Origin: Anisus vortex
Lineage: Eukaryota > Mollusca > Gastropoda > Planorbidae
DNA length: 64,000 nt
Assembly: GCA_949126835.1 (NCBI GenBank)
Contig: OX421505.1
Coordinates: forward strand, 9,811,783 to 9,875,782
Reading direction: 5' to 3'
Under the pieces are notes generated by a model. It made no database searches. It was not told the origin of the DNA and worked only from the letters and a program-made list of their open reading frames with translations. Below, one piece after another: positions 24,713 through 35,829 of this stretch. The translations under genes and the position numbers were made by a program. The stretch's first letter is position 1. Each line of letters begins with the position of its first letter.

Positions 24713-25689
24713 GCATATCGAAAGTGGTTTATTTAAAAGTAAAATAAAAAGAATAGCGGCTCATCGTCGAATCGACAAAATTGTCTTTTTAAATCGAGGA
24801 TCCCATCCCTAGCGGTGTGGTCATAACTAAGCTGTTCCATATTTGATACATGCCCGCGTGCCCACAGAAATGGTTCTTCGTGCCAGCTGTGGCACGCGTG
24901 CCATAGGTTTGCCATCGCTGCATAGGCCTATGTATAAATGGCAGACCTATAAATTAAAAAAATATTTTGTAGACCTTCAACAAGTTATTTGTGAATTAGA
25001 ATCGGTAAAGCGAACGTTCCTATCTCTCTATCTGCATGGTTGGCTTTCGTAAAACCAGGTTCTGTGTTGGTAGGCTATAGTGAGTAGGGTTACCCTGCGT
25101 CCGGGTTTCCCCGGACATGTCCTCTTTTTAGGGCCCTGTCCGGGCGGCTTTCCAGAAATATGGCTTTTGTCCGTCCGTTCCCGATCGATCGATACATGGA
25201 ATTTTTATTTACTTTTCTCTGTTATACACTATAATGCCTAAGGGGCCGTCCATAAATTACGTCACACGATTAGGGGGGGGGGGGGGAAGGGGGGTCACGC
25301 ATTTGTGACGATGTGTGACGAGGGGGGAGGGAGGGGGGTCTAAGATATCCGACGTCACATGAAAAAGAATAAGCTTATACATATATATGTTTGTGACTCC
25401 AATGCCGTTAGATCGATCGGGACAACCAAAAATGGACATTTTCTCGCAACTTTCAGGAATATAAAATTTTAGTTTTTCATTTATGCTGCTGACTTTGTTG
25501 ATTTTATATAAATAGAAGTATGCCATTTATGCACACATGAAAACTGTAATTAAAAAAAAAAAAAAGAATAATCTCCTCGACGTAAAAGTGAGTGAATTGA
25601 ATGAATTGTTGAATTTCCGGCTCATCAACATCGAAGGTTATATAGGGCCTTTTTGATAACGTTGTTGTCATTTTTCTCTTGTATCCATT

Positions 25690-26190
25690 TTATTGTTCTT
25701 GTATCTTTAGATTTTGTTGTACAGTTGTATGTCTTTAATATAGTTTATTATATGTTTTGGTTTAATTTTGCTGAAAAGTTCATGAAGAGTTCTACAGTAA
25801 TAGAATTTACGTCGAATGTCATCAAATGTATTACATTCCAACAAAATGTGAGACACTGTTAAGTTGGCATTGCAGAAAGCACACATTGGGGCCATTTCTC
25901 GATTTAAGATAAACGAATGTGTTAGTTTCGTATGTCCTGTATGTAGTCTGCAGAGAATAACTGCGTCCTTTCGAACAAGTTGGCCTGTATCATGCCAGGT
26001 TTTTGAATTTTCCAAATACTGCAGTTTATTGCATTCGGTTTTCAAGAAGTTAGTCCATGTTTGTCTTTCATGTTTAATTATTAAAGGTTTCAAGTCTCGA
26101 TATGGTATTGGGATAATACTCTCTGATAACAACAGGGCGGCTTTAAAAGTGAGTAGCTTCCCTTTCATTTTGCTTTCACTGAGAGTGCTG
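25690..26190 (-). pseudogene. Jockey-type LINE C-terminal fragment
   Basis: A 153-codon frame (26168-25707) carries CRLHTGHTKLTHSFIL and MCAFCNANLTVSHILLEC, the C-terminal zinc-knuckle region that follows RNase H in Jockey-clade LINEs, and ends LYNKI. The endonuclease, reverse transcriptase and most of RNase H are absent, so this is a 5'-truncated insertion. It lies upstream of the DDE-like gene inside the TA-flanked transposon. Confidence 0.78.
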
Positions 26191-26400
26191 AACAGCCAAC
26201 TTTGGGTTTTCCCGACTTTTTTTTTGTGTGTGTATTACTGCGCACTCTGTTGTTTTATTTGCATTGTTGGTTTACACTGTACTTTTTTGTTCTCTATTGT
26301 TGATCTCGCTATTATTGTTTTAATTTCTATATGTTTTGTATGAACACAATGTGTCCACGGGTCAACTAGTTACTATTAATAAGAATTGTAAATTAAAATT

Positions 26401-27880
26401 ATGATCGCATTGTTTCTTAGCTATTTTCAAATGATGATCGCGTTGCGAACGCGTCTGAATGCTAAAAATAAATTTAATACTCTGATTGAAAGTAATCCAG
26501 AACTATTCGCATCTCTGAACGTCAGAGCCAAGCATGGTATGCCAAGACTTGAGGAAGATCACACATAGTTACTAGAAACTATTGTGGATATTGCTATGCA
26601 TGGATCCTCATAACACTAAATAAGGCAAAGTGATGTGTACAGAAGCATAAAATCATTAGATGAACTCACTGAACACTTAAAGATGAACGGATTTACAATC
26701 AGTAGAAGTGGACTCTACCTTCGTCTTTTACCAAAGTGCAGCTCATCTCTTAAAGGCCAGCGTCATGTCTCAACAGTCCACGTGACGCTCATTAGAGCAC
26801 AGAATGATCTAAACATGCTAAAAATATAAACGGTTTGTTTTGTACGGCAACAATAAGACTATTGGAAGACCCATGCTAGAGTCAAACGAAGTGTACTTTG
26901 TGAGCCAAGACGATAAAGCTCGAGTGCCAGTCGGGTTGACTACTGCTAACAAGCAAAGTCCTTTGCTGATGCATATCGAATACAGAGTCAGCTTGGCTGA
27001 CCATGACTGGGTTTTGGCTGCAGGACACAAGCTAATTCCGTCGGTGTATGCTGGAATCCATATTCAGTCCAATGGTTTAGGAAACCGAGAGGCTATTGGT
27101 TATTCAGGAGCGACTTACATTGCAATCAGATCTGGAAAACACTCTTCATAAACAGAATTCAGTCATGGACTCGATTTCAAGAAATGTCTCAAGGAATTTA
27201 ATGTCATTACACGGAGGGGTATTGATCGCTTGGTGAAACCAATTTTAGTGTCGACAGTTGATGGTGGCTCAGACGAAAACCCAAGATACGGAAAAGTTAT
27301 TAAGGTTGCAGTCTACCACTTTCTTCAGTACGATTTTTATGCTGTATTCATCGCTACTAATGCTCCAGGGAGAAGTTCGTTTAATAGGGTCGAAATGAAA
27401 ATGGCGCCACTCAGTAAGGAACTTACTGGGTTGATATATAGATGCTGATTTAGAAAAAAATAATTTTCAGTTTGCAGGCAACACTCTAGCTGACCTTTGG
27501 TCACAGTTGGTAGTCGATAATTTTTCAACAGTAGCAGAATTCATTGACCCAACATTCTCAGAAATCGATGGAGATCAAAAATGGTTTGACGTTCATGTAG
27601 GCTACAAACAAGCCAATATTTAACTCAAATTGTAAAATGCACCGACAAAAAGTGCTGTTCAAAACCAAGAAACTCATATTTCATTGTAGTAACAGAGAGA
27701 TTTTTTCCACCTCCTTTACCAGTTGTTCAATCATGCGAAGGTCTGAAAATTTCAGGAACAGACAACAGATGGAGCGTCGCCTAAGTTTCCATCTCTGTTT
27801 GCAGCTCAAAGTCTGAAAGTGGATGATATCCTTCCTCGGTCATCAAATCCTTACCGTTCGATTTCATACGATTTTGTACT
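26401..27880 (+). pseudogene. DDE-like transposase gene of unknown family, broken
   Basis: Three frames read on from each other: 26401-26823 (two stops), 26840-27150 and 27167-27448 after a frameshift near 26830, and more decayed sequence to about 27880 (FAGNTLADLWSQLVVDNF, then FFPPPLPVVQSCEGLKIS). Notable motifs are TVDGGSDENPRY, a likely first catalytic Asp region, and NAPGRSSFNRVE, which resembles the P-x-S-x-x-N-x-x-E pattern at the third acidic residue of Tc1/IS630 enzymes. I remember similar uncharacterised proteins from other invertebrates but cannot name the family. Position inside exact inverted repeats makes it the probable transposase of the element. Stops and a frameshift show this copy is dead. 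Confidence 0.6.
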
Positions 27881-30800
27881 GTCCGTCAATACAATCTGTG
27901 ATTAGCGATGGGATTTTCAAAAAATGTTATAGGTACTTCGCTTCGTTAGTCATGCTGCGCAGCCATTAAATAAACACACAAGCAGGAATCAATTATTCCT
28001 CCCAAACCTATTAGGCCACAAAGAGTTGCTGCACATAGGTAACGTGAATTAATTGTTATTATCGCCAATGAAGAAAATGGAGAGAGTGCTGAATGGATAG
28101 ATAAAGAAGAGCTTGATTTGAATGGAATATCCATTCCACCTGATGAAGAGACCAATACAGTCCCCATTTATTCCATTTTTCATCACTATGGGAGAATGCA
28201 TGATAAACATACATTTTGTGTTGTTGTTTTTTTTTTTATAAACTTTATTTTTAAAATTGTTCTGATTCTACTAAAGCATTTATTTTTGTGCACATGATAT
28301 TGTTATAATTACACTTTCGATTTTTCTTTTGTGTAATACAAAATTCAATAATTAATTATTACAAAACGATGACAAAAAAATAATAATTTGGAACTGTAAA
28401 TCTGCATTTTAGACAAATATCTTTTAGGAGGGAGGGGGGGTGCAGATTTTGTGATGTCATATTTGAGGGGGGGTCTGACTTTTTGTGACGATGTGTGACA
28501 AGGGGGGGGGGGGTAAAAATCAGCGAAAATTGTGTGACGTAATTTATGGACGGCCCCTTAGTAACCTTACCATTGAGCCAAATATTGTTGGGAACACATG
28601 TTTCATTAATTATTCACGGAACAGAGATCACAAAATAGTATAATATTATTATTCTGGTCCGTGAACTTAATGCGCGCTCTAGTAATATTTAACACAGTAC
28701 AATCAGTGTAATTAGTGTAATGTAATGTGTACTGAAACTTACTCAATAAAGTTTAAAATTGATTTTGAAACCATTAACTGTAAGAGGATTATTTTATGTA
28801 GCGTAACTTTACTTTTATTTGTACAACACTTACAATTGGCGTAACCCTAGAAACCGGCTACGGGCTGGTAACCGGATTTGATGAAACATTATGTGTCCTC
28901 TTTTTTTACCTGAGCACTTATGGTAACCCTAATAGTGAGTGAGTGTAAAAACTTGCCTAAACCATCCATAAGGATTTTAAAGCATCGAAATTGATCATTT
29001 GCTAAAATTCTTTGTCACCATTCAACTGTCTACAGCAAGTTTGTTTCACCCAGTATCTGAGGTAATGATAACATGACTGTTTATGACGATGATGAAGATG
29101 GGTGGGTAACCAAAGATCGCAAGCATGGTCATGGTAAAATGTGCTGAAATAAAATCAGCGCGGGTTCTATCCCTGCCACCGACGGATCCCTGTCGCCCTG
29201 CAGACGTTTTGGGCCTAGTGGACGTAATAGTCTTCTATCTAGAAGGAACGTCTGTAAACTTATAAGACTCTTATCACACTAAACATAAAGCATTAAATTT
29301 AGATGACCTTTAAAAATGGACATAGAAACATATATAGTTGGCTACTAATAAAAATTCCTTACAATCTCAGCCTAATATATGCCCTATATTAAACCAAGCT
29401 ACATGAATTAGCATGGAAATGAATAAAGATAAAACTGTGTATGTCTACTCCATATATATTTAGCCATAATAATAATTAATAATACCGGGTAAATAAAACA
29501 GCCAATAGGTACAACCTGAAGTTAAATTACATTTGCATGAAACTAAACAGAAGAAATTCCCTCAAAAGTGTCATCCTTATACTTTTATCCATGTCTGTCC
29601 ACAAGATACATATTCCACAAATATCTTGCAGATTCAAGTTGGCGATGGATAGGACACACCCTGTGGAAAAACCCTTCAAGGACAAAACAAAATCAGGCTT
29701 TGCAGTGAATCCAACAAGAATATGAGATGGGTAGATTGCTGTAAGGATACGGCCAGCTGGAGACGAGGAGGAAATAAAGAGCTGCATCCTGCCGTGGATT
29801 GCAACTGAAAAAAAGGCTACCCAGAACAAAATGCACTGAAAGTCTGTTGCAGAGAAAATTTAATTGTTTAACAAGAAATACAAGAACTAGAGACTAGAGC
29901 AAGTAAGAGGAAAAAATTGTGAAAAAGAAGTAGCTACCAAAAGATTTAATTTCATTAATTATCCAGCCAACAGTGTTTCAATCACAGAATATGTATAGAA
30001 TTATAAATAAAAATATAGAATACCTATTCTGTGGTTTCAATAGCTTGTAATATGTTTATAGCATGTTTTATAATTCATTTAGAGTTTTGTAATTATATTT
30101 AATTATGGCTTAGAGATTATTCGTGTAAGAATCATGAAAAAAATAATTGTATTATTTTATTGAGTTATTTATTATATGTCTTAGAGATTATTTGTGGATT
30201 CAAATATAGTATATAAATATAAAATAGTATAGTCTCTAAATTTTCTAGTACATCTTGTATTTTGCATTACAAGATTTTTAAGAAAATCCATTGTAGCCCT
30301 TTCTGCTCCAAAATTATACAAATTATTAATTATAAGGCATGCAGAGGTGTAATTATTGTTGTTTTTCAGATTCTTAAACAAGCTACTACTTATAATAACT
30401 TAAACTTATATTATTGACTAGTGCACATTACTTTAATTATTGTAAATAAGTTCAAGAAATACATTCTAATTTAAATGATCATAGAGTGGATTGATTGTAT
30501 TGTATTATTTCATAGTAAACCAGGCCCTAGGCATATTACAGAAGATGTTGCTTTATCTGTTTCTTAGTCTTTAGTGGTTTTATTATCAACTAACTATAAT
30601 TCTTCTGAACCAAATTTTGACCCATTTCACACAAAGGTAGTTTTGCTAATTTTGCATAACAATAACTCATTGTTTTTTTTTTAGATGACATGGCATGTTC
30701 AAAAATCATTTCTATGTAAAGCTAACATTATTATAACAATTTACAACAGCATATAATGGCCATAAAACTAAAACACTAAATTAAAAAAAAAGGTTAAGGC

Positions 30801-31144
30801 AACAAAACAAATAATGAACAAACTACTTCTTGTGTTCATATCTTTCAAATTTAAAGACTTTTTTTTATTGTCTCCAAACAATTTTTGTTTAAATTAATTA
30901 CTTGCTACAATAATTGTGTCTGTGAACAAAATGTTTATTTACACATTTCCTACAATACACCACATTGTAAGATTTATTTACAACAGGAAAAAGGATGCAA
31001 AACAAATGTGGTTTGAGCCTTACTCAAATAAAAAAAAATTAAATTCAACCCCAGAACATTGAGTAAATAGACAAATCAAAACACAAAATATTAGCTGAGA
31101 CAAATAATTTTTTTTGCTTCCTAACAACAAAAAAATAGTATTAT

Positions 31145-31650
31145 CAGGGTTCCTGCACCAAACTCAAATAAAAATTTCAGGTTTTCAGGAGTTTTTCAGG
31201 AGAAAATCTAAAATTTCAGGAGGTGGGGCAAAACTGAATTCACTATATCACTAGACAATGACAGATACATATAAAATTAAATCAAAGATTTTTCAGAGCA
31301 TAAAATGTGAAAGCTAAATATGTACCAATAAGCTTTGTTCATTATATAGAGTCTTTTAACTGTCTTTAGAAATCTTATAATTTAAAAAAAAGTACAAATA
31401 AAAGATATTTTTTTTATGAAAATAAATGGAGGGATGGGGGGAGGGGGGGTAGAGAATGGAAATATAGTATCCTGTATAGGGGCATCAGTAACATATAGAG
31501 TGTTACATTAACAAGTATAGATAAAATATTTATATGGGCCTACATTGAAAAGTATATAGAAAAGCTTACAGATTTACAAGTTTAAAAAAAATATCACCAT
31601 GACAAGAAAAAAACTGCCATTGCAAAGGACATGTAGATAATCCAATTTAT
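31145..31650. mobile_element. Insertion specific to duplicon B, 5'-end repeat type unclear
   Basis: Duplicon A is continuous where B has about 500 extra bases. The insertion begins CAGGGTTCCTGCACC and has TTTCAGGAG repeats near its left end, like a hAT-type terminus, but no matching inverted end is seen on the right, so it is truncated or of another type. Confidence 0.5.
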
Positions 31651-31749
31651 TATATTCTAGTTGAAATTTCAGTTAACCAATTACTGGTAGGCCCTATATA
31701 AAAAATAATTGTGCAACAAATTAAAAGGAATTTTTAAAAAGAACAATGT

Positions 31750-31755
31750 TTTATT
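31750..31755 (-). promoter_or_regulatory. Polyadenylation signal of zinc-finger gene B
   Basis: AATAAA on the minus strand, 153 bp beyond the stop codon, at the position matching the signal of gene A. Confidence 0.6.
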
Positions 31756-31907
31756 GCAAAATAATCTGGCTACAATGAAATGAAATATATATCATATTTG
31801 ACATACCAGTAATTAAATAATTAAAAATCTAGATATTTTTAACAAACATGCCCTTCTAAATTTTTTTGTTAATTTTTCCATTTATGGAAAAACAATTTTG
31901 GGCAATA

Positions 31908-34900
31908 TTAGCAGCTGAATTGTTTTTCACTACTGTGAATATTTAGGTGAAACTTCAGAGAAGTCCTTCGAGAAAATACTTTCTGGCATAGTTCACATTT
32001 AAATAACTTTTTACAAATATGCAGACTGAGGTGACTTTTCACTTGAGATAAACGAGCAAAATTTTGTTGGCACATCAAACATTTAAAAAGTTTCTCATCT
32101 AAACCAGCATGAGCAGCTTGATGTTTTTTCAAAGATGAATTTTGATTGAATTCTTTTTGACAGATTTGACATTTAAATGTATTTTTGCCAGTATGGAGCT
32201 TTTGGTGTTTCCTCAAATATGAGTTCTTAGAAAATCCTTTTAGACAGATTTGACATTTAAATGGTTTTTCAACAGTGTGGACCTTTTGGTGTTTCTGCAA
32301 ATAAAAGTATCTAGCAAATTCTCTTGGACATAATTGACATTGAAATCTCTTTACAAGTTTTTCACCAGTATGGACCATTTGATGTTTCTTTAAATAGGTC
32401 TTCTGAGAAAATGCTTTTGGACATGCTTGACATTTAAATGGTTTATCACCAGTATGAACAATTTGGTGTTTCTTCATAGAAGATGAAGAGAGGACTTTTT
32501 TACAAATTTCACATTGAAGAGATTTGCTTCCAGTATGGATAGGGAGATGAACTTTCAAACGAGGTAAAGAGGCAAAGTTTTTTTGGCACAGCAAACATTT
32601 AAAACGTATCTCAGCATGCTCAGCCTTGTGGGCCCTAAAATATGCATTGTAAGCAAATTCTTTTTGACATATTTGGCATTTAAAAGGCTTTACACCAGTA
32701 TGGACATGTTGGTGTGCCTTGAAACCTAAGATGGTTAAAAATCCTTTATTACAAATTAGACATGTAAATCTTTTCTCACCTTTATGGACATTTTGGTGTT
32801 GCCTTAAAAATGAACTACGCGAAAATACTTTTGGACATAGTTGGCATTTAAAAGGTTTATTATGGATCATTTGGTGAGTCTTTAAAGTTGAGCTATGACG
32901 AAATCCTTGATCACATATTGGACATTTAAATGGTTTTTCATTTTTATGGCATTTTAGATGACTCCTTAAATGTGATTTCAGTGCAAATGATTTTGTACAA
33001 ATTTGACATTGAAATGGCTTTTCTCCACTATGAACCACTAAGTGAGTGTTAAGGTAGCCTTTCTGAGAAAATAATTTGTGACATATTTGACATTTGTATG
33101 GTTTTTCACCAGAATGGAGTCGTCGGTGTGTCTTCAATGATTCATTACGAGAAAATACTTTTTGACAGATATGACATTTAAATTTTTTTTCACCAGTATG
33201 GACAGCTTGATGTGATTTCAAATGTGATGTCTGAGAAAATGATTTTTGACATATTTGACACTTATATGGTTTTTCACCAGTGTGGACTCTTTGATGTGCC
33301 AACAAATTTTGTTTGAAAACAAATTGTTTTTGACATTTTTGACATTCAAATGGTTTTTCCCCAGTATGTATAATTTGGTGTGCCAAGAAACTATGTTTGA
33401 AAGAAAATTGTTTATGACATTTTTCACATTCAAATGGTTTTTCCCCAGTATGGACAAGTTGGTGATTCTTCAAAGAAGACAAATGAGAAAATCCTTTGTT
33501 GCACGTTAGACATTTAAATTTTTTTACACCAGTGTGGACATCTTGGTGTGAATTCAAATAAGTTTTCTTACAAAATCCTTTATTGCATAGCTGGCACATA
33601 TATAATTTCTTACTTTTACTGACAACTTGTCGTATCTTTAATGATGAACTGTGAGGAATGTCATCTTGATGTTTTTTATCTCTCCCATGAGAGATGTTAA
33701 CTGATTCCAAAGAAAGTTTTTCCAGAATTACTTTGCAGACTACTCTAGAATTGATTTGTAATTCCCTACAAGTAGAGCTTTCTCTTTTTGATTTGACTGC
33801 ACATTTCTAGAAAAAGAAAAATCATGAATTAATGAGAATTCAGAGAAGCAGTACAGGTTCACTGTTAGCTCTTTTAGGAACATTAAACTACAACTTCTTG
33901 TTCATACTCAAATTTGGTAAATGCAGGGATTTTAAAAGGAGCCCTATAGCTATGAATATTATTATAAGCTATTATAAATTGTGTGCATCATATAAGTAAT
34001 ACATTTTAATATAGATTTCTGTTAATGGTGGCAAAGAACCTGCTTTGAGCTGTTTGCATAAGAAACAATGGGTCGTATTGCTGCTGAGAGTTAACACCCT
34101 TGCCCCTTATACAAGTCAATATTTTATGACTGACTTGTAAATTACAAGTCAGTCATAAAATATTGACTTGTATAAGGGGCAAGGGTGTTAACTCTCAGCA
34201 GCAATACGGCCCATTTACTTGGACTACTACTTTTGTTGGGAATACGGCTTGTTTTTCAAAACTTGTATTGGTCTTGATGAGTCTTGAGTCTTGCTCACAT
34301 CACTCAAGTAAAGCAAACACGTCACTAGGCCTAACGCTACCTTTCAATACAAGACCAAAGGGCTATAACTCTATGTATGCAGTTGTAGGAGTATTTGAGT
34401 CTGTCATTGTTTTTTTCTTCATGTAAATGTTTAGATTATAAAAAAAAAACATTAAAGAAAAAGTATCCGTTTGGACCAAACTGATCATAGGGCCGGTGAA
34501 GCAGCGTTCACCGGTTTCTTTGGCCACTGCATACCAGGTGATTGTGTGGCCAGCACAATGCATAGTGCTATGGAGCAAGTAAATAATATATAGGTAGTGA
34601 CTAAAGTAAGAATTAAAAAGTCGAAATAAAACCCATCTTTGAATATAAAATAAAAGAGAAACCTAGAGTATTGCTAAATATATCGGAAGTGTATAGTCAC
34701 GTGACTGCCCACGCTTACTCGGCAGTCTCAACCATAGCTTGTAATGGAACGCACGTATAATTAGACTCAGAGACCATTAGTAAAAATGTGTATTATGTAG
34801 CTATTATAATTCTGTAATTGTTTTCATGGATGTGAAGTAACCAGTTAATAATATTAATAAATTACATATGCTGCAACAAGGAGTTCCTTTGTTAATTTAC

Positions 34901-35829
34901 AAGTTCAAATATATATATTGTGAAGTCATCTGTTTTCAATGTATTGATAGACAATAATTCAGCAACTATAGCAAATACACTCTGAAGAGACTGATTATTT
35001 TAATTGATGGTCCAACAATAATTAAGGACATCAACACATAGCCGCTTTTACTTTACCCCGACTAAAGTCAGGTACCCATCAGAGCTCGGTAGACTCAGGG
35101 ACACTGTGGGATCTTGTGTAATCATTTAGTCAATAAAACAAACTCAGTCAAAGTAACGAAACTAGAACATTTAATAATCTTGACGTCACACCAACACGCA
35201 GTCTCTTTCAAGCCAGCATACACACCACCAGTGACTCCTGGTCTGTAACAGTCTGCCACAGTCTCTCTAACTTTTTACTACACATCTACCCCTATTTATA
35301 TCCCAAATCATGCCCACAATACATTGTTCTAACTATCACCATTCACACATTCAACGAGATTCACTTACAACTCACAACATTACATCCCCGCTACACTAAC
35401 ACACAACCCTCTTAGTTCCTACTCCCAGTCACCAGACACCCTCCAGAACCAGGAAAAAATCCCAGCCTTCACCAGGATTCGAGTGGTCAAATTGTATTCC
35501 AATTATGAACAGCTACAAAAGGTATGCCGTTTCTTCACCATAGCCTCAGACCAAAGGGCATGTGTCCAGATGGCTGCTGGATTGGAATGATGACCAGATG
35601 ATGATCTAATTTGCTTTTGTAATTTATTTATAAAAGAGAAAAATCACTGAAAGCTTGGGCCTACCTGAATCTGATTTCCACAGAAAACATCAGAAGATTC
35701 AAACTCATTTCTTTCTGTATTTTTCTTTTTAAGAAATTGAGTGGAATAAATAGCTTCATTCTTCTCTTTACATTCATGTTTTATCACCTTTCTTGGTTCA
35801 TCTGTAAAATTTGACTTTGCTTCATCCAT
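31908..35829 (-). CDS. C2H2 zinc-finger protein B, 20 fingers (2 coding exons)
   Basis: Coding exon 1 is 35829-35665 (55 codons from MDEAKSNFTDE, donor GTAGG). Exon 2 is 33806-31908 (632 codons plus stop, acceptor TTTTCTAG). The predicted protein has 687 residues. It has the same plan as A and C but lacks the three fingers corresponding to numbers 5-7 of A. Finger 14 (CEICKKVLSSSSMKKH) has 11 instead of 12 residues between the second Cys and first His, so it is probably misfolded. The other 19 are canonical, many with TGEKP-type linkers. A nuclear DNA-binding role is expected from the family; the target is unknown. The intron holds a 149-bp hairpin, a SINE and two LTR insertions. The exon structure is intact, so the gene may be functional. 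Confidence 0.86.
34067..34215. repeat. Near-perfect hairpin, 74-bp arms, 1-bp loop
   Basis: Arms 34067-34140 and 34142-34215 are reverse complements with one mismatch (34073 against 34209) around the single base 34141. It starts ATGGGTCGTATTGCTGC. Duplicons A and C lack it. It may be a foldback MITE; no clear target duplication is visible. Confidence 0.85.
34566..35036. mobile_element. Putative solo LTR, 471 bp
   Basis: Starts TGCTATGG and ends ATCAACA, with a 5-bp direct repeat CATAG on both sides (34561-34565, 35037-35041), interrupting a SINE. TG...CA ends and a 5-bp duplication are LTR hallmarks. No internal genes remain. Confidence 0.65.
35105..35434. mobile_element. Putative solo LTR, 330 bp
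   Basis: Starts TGTGGGATC and ends GTCACCA, flanked by GACAC (35100-35104, 35435-35439), inside the same SINE as the LTR-like insertion at 34566. It is unlike that one in sequence, so two families are involved. Confidence 0.72.

Larger units (their letters stand above)
22834..24920 (-). mobile_element. hAT transposon, decayed, about 2.1 kb
   Basis: Inverted ends CAGTGATGGCGAACC (left) and the inverse of CAGCGATGGCAAACC (right) enclose minus-strand transposase remnants. The flanks CTATAGGC and CATAGGC are a target duplication that has probably lost one base. Duplicon C shows an uninterrupted site (GCCTATAGGCATATG, inverted) near 54788, supporting these ends. A smaller hAT MITE (23791-23956) is inserted in it. 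Confidence 0.82.
25241..28558 (+). mobile_element. TA-flanked DNA transposon with unusual DDE-like gene, about 3.3 kb
   Basis: The ends are exact inverted repeats of about 28 bp starting AGGGGCCGTCCATAAATTAC, flanked by TA on both sides (25239-25240, 28559-28560). Next to each end lie long G-runs and an 18-bp word TTTGTGACGATGTGTGAC in direct orientation (25302-25319 and 28482-28499). Inside are a degraded plus-strand gene (26401-27880) and a minus-strand Jockey fragment (25690-26190). TA target duplication fits, but does not prove, an IS630/Tc1/mariner-type mechanism. Confidence 0.78.
25085..28931. mobile_element. Small hAT element split by a larger insertion
   Basis: Ends TAGGGTTACC and GGTAACCCTA with a perfect 8-bp duplication ATAGTGAG (25077-25084, 28932-28939). 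Only about 530 bp belong to this element (25085-25240 and 28559-28931); the rest is the element at 25241-28558. Its right end is also visible at the edges of duplicons A (about 11305) and C (about 54470), so it is older than the duplications. Confidence 0.8.
34472..35510 (-). repeat. tRNA-derived SINE split by two insertions
   Basis: SINE pieces at 34472-34565, 35037-35104 and 35435-35510 join in order (tail, core, head on the minus strand). The gaps are the LTR-like insertions at 34566-35036 and 35105-35434, each with a 5-bp duplication. Confidence 0.8.

Noticed and set aside
25864..26343. 159-codon plus-strand frame
   Set aside because: It is the complement of the Jockey fragment at 25690-26190 plus low-complexity sequence.
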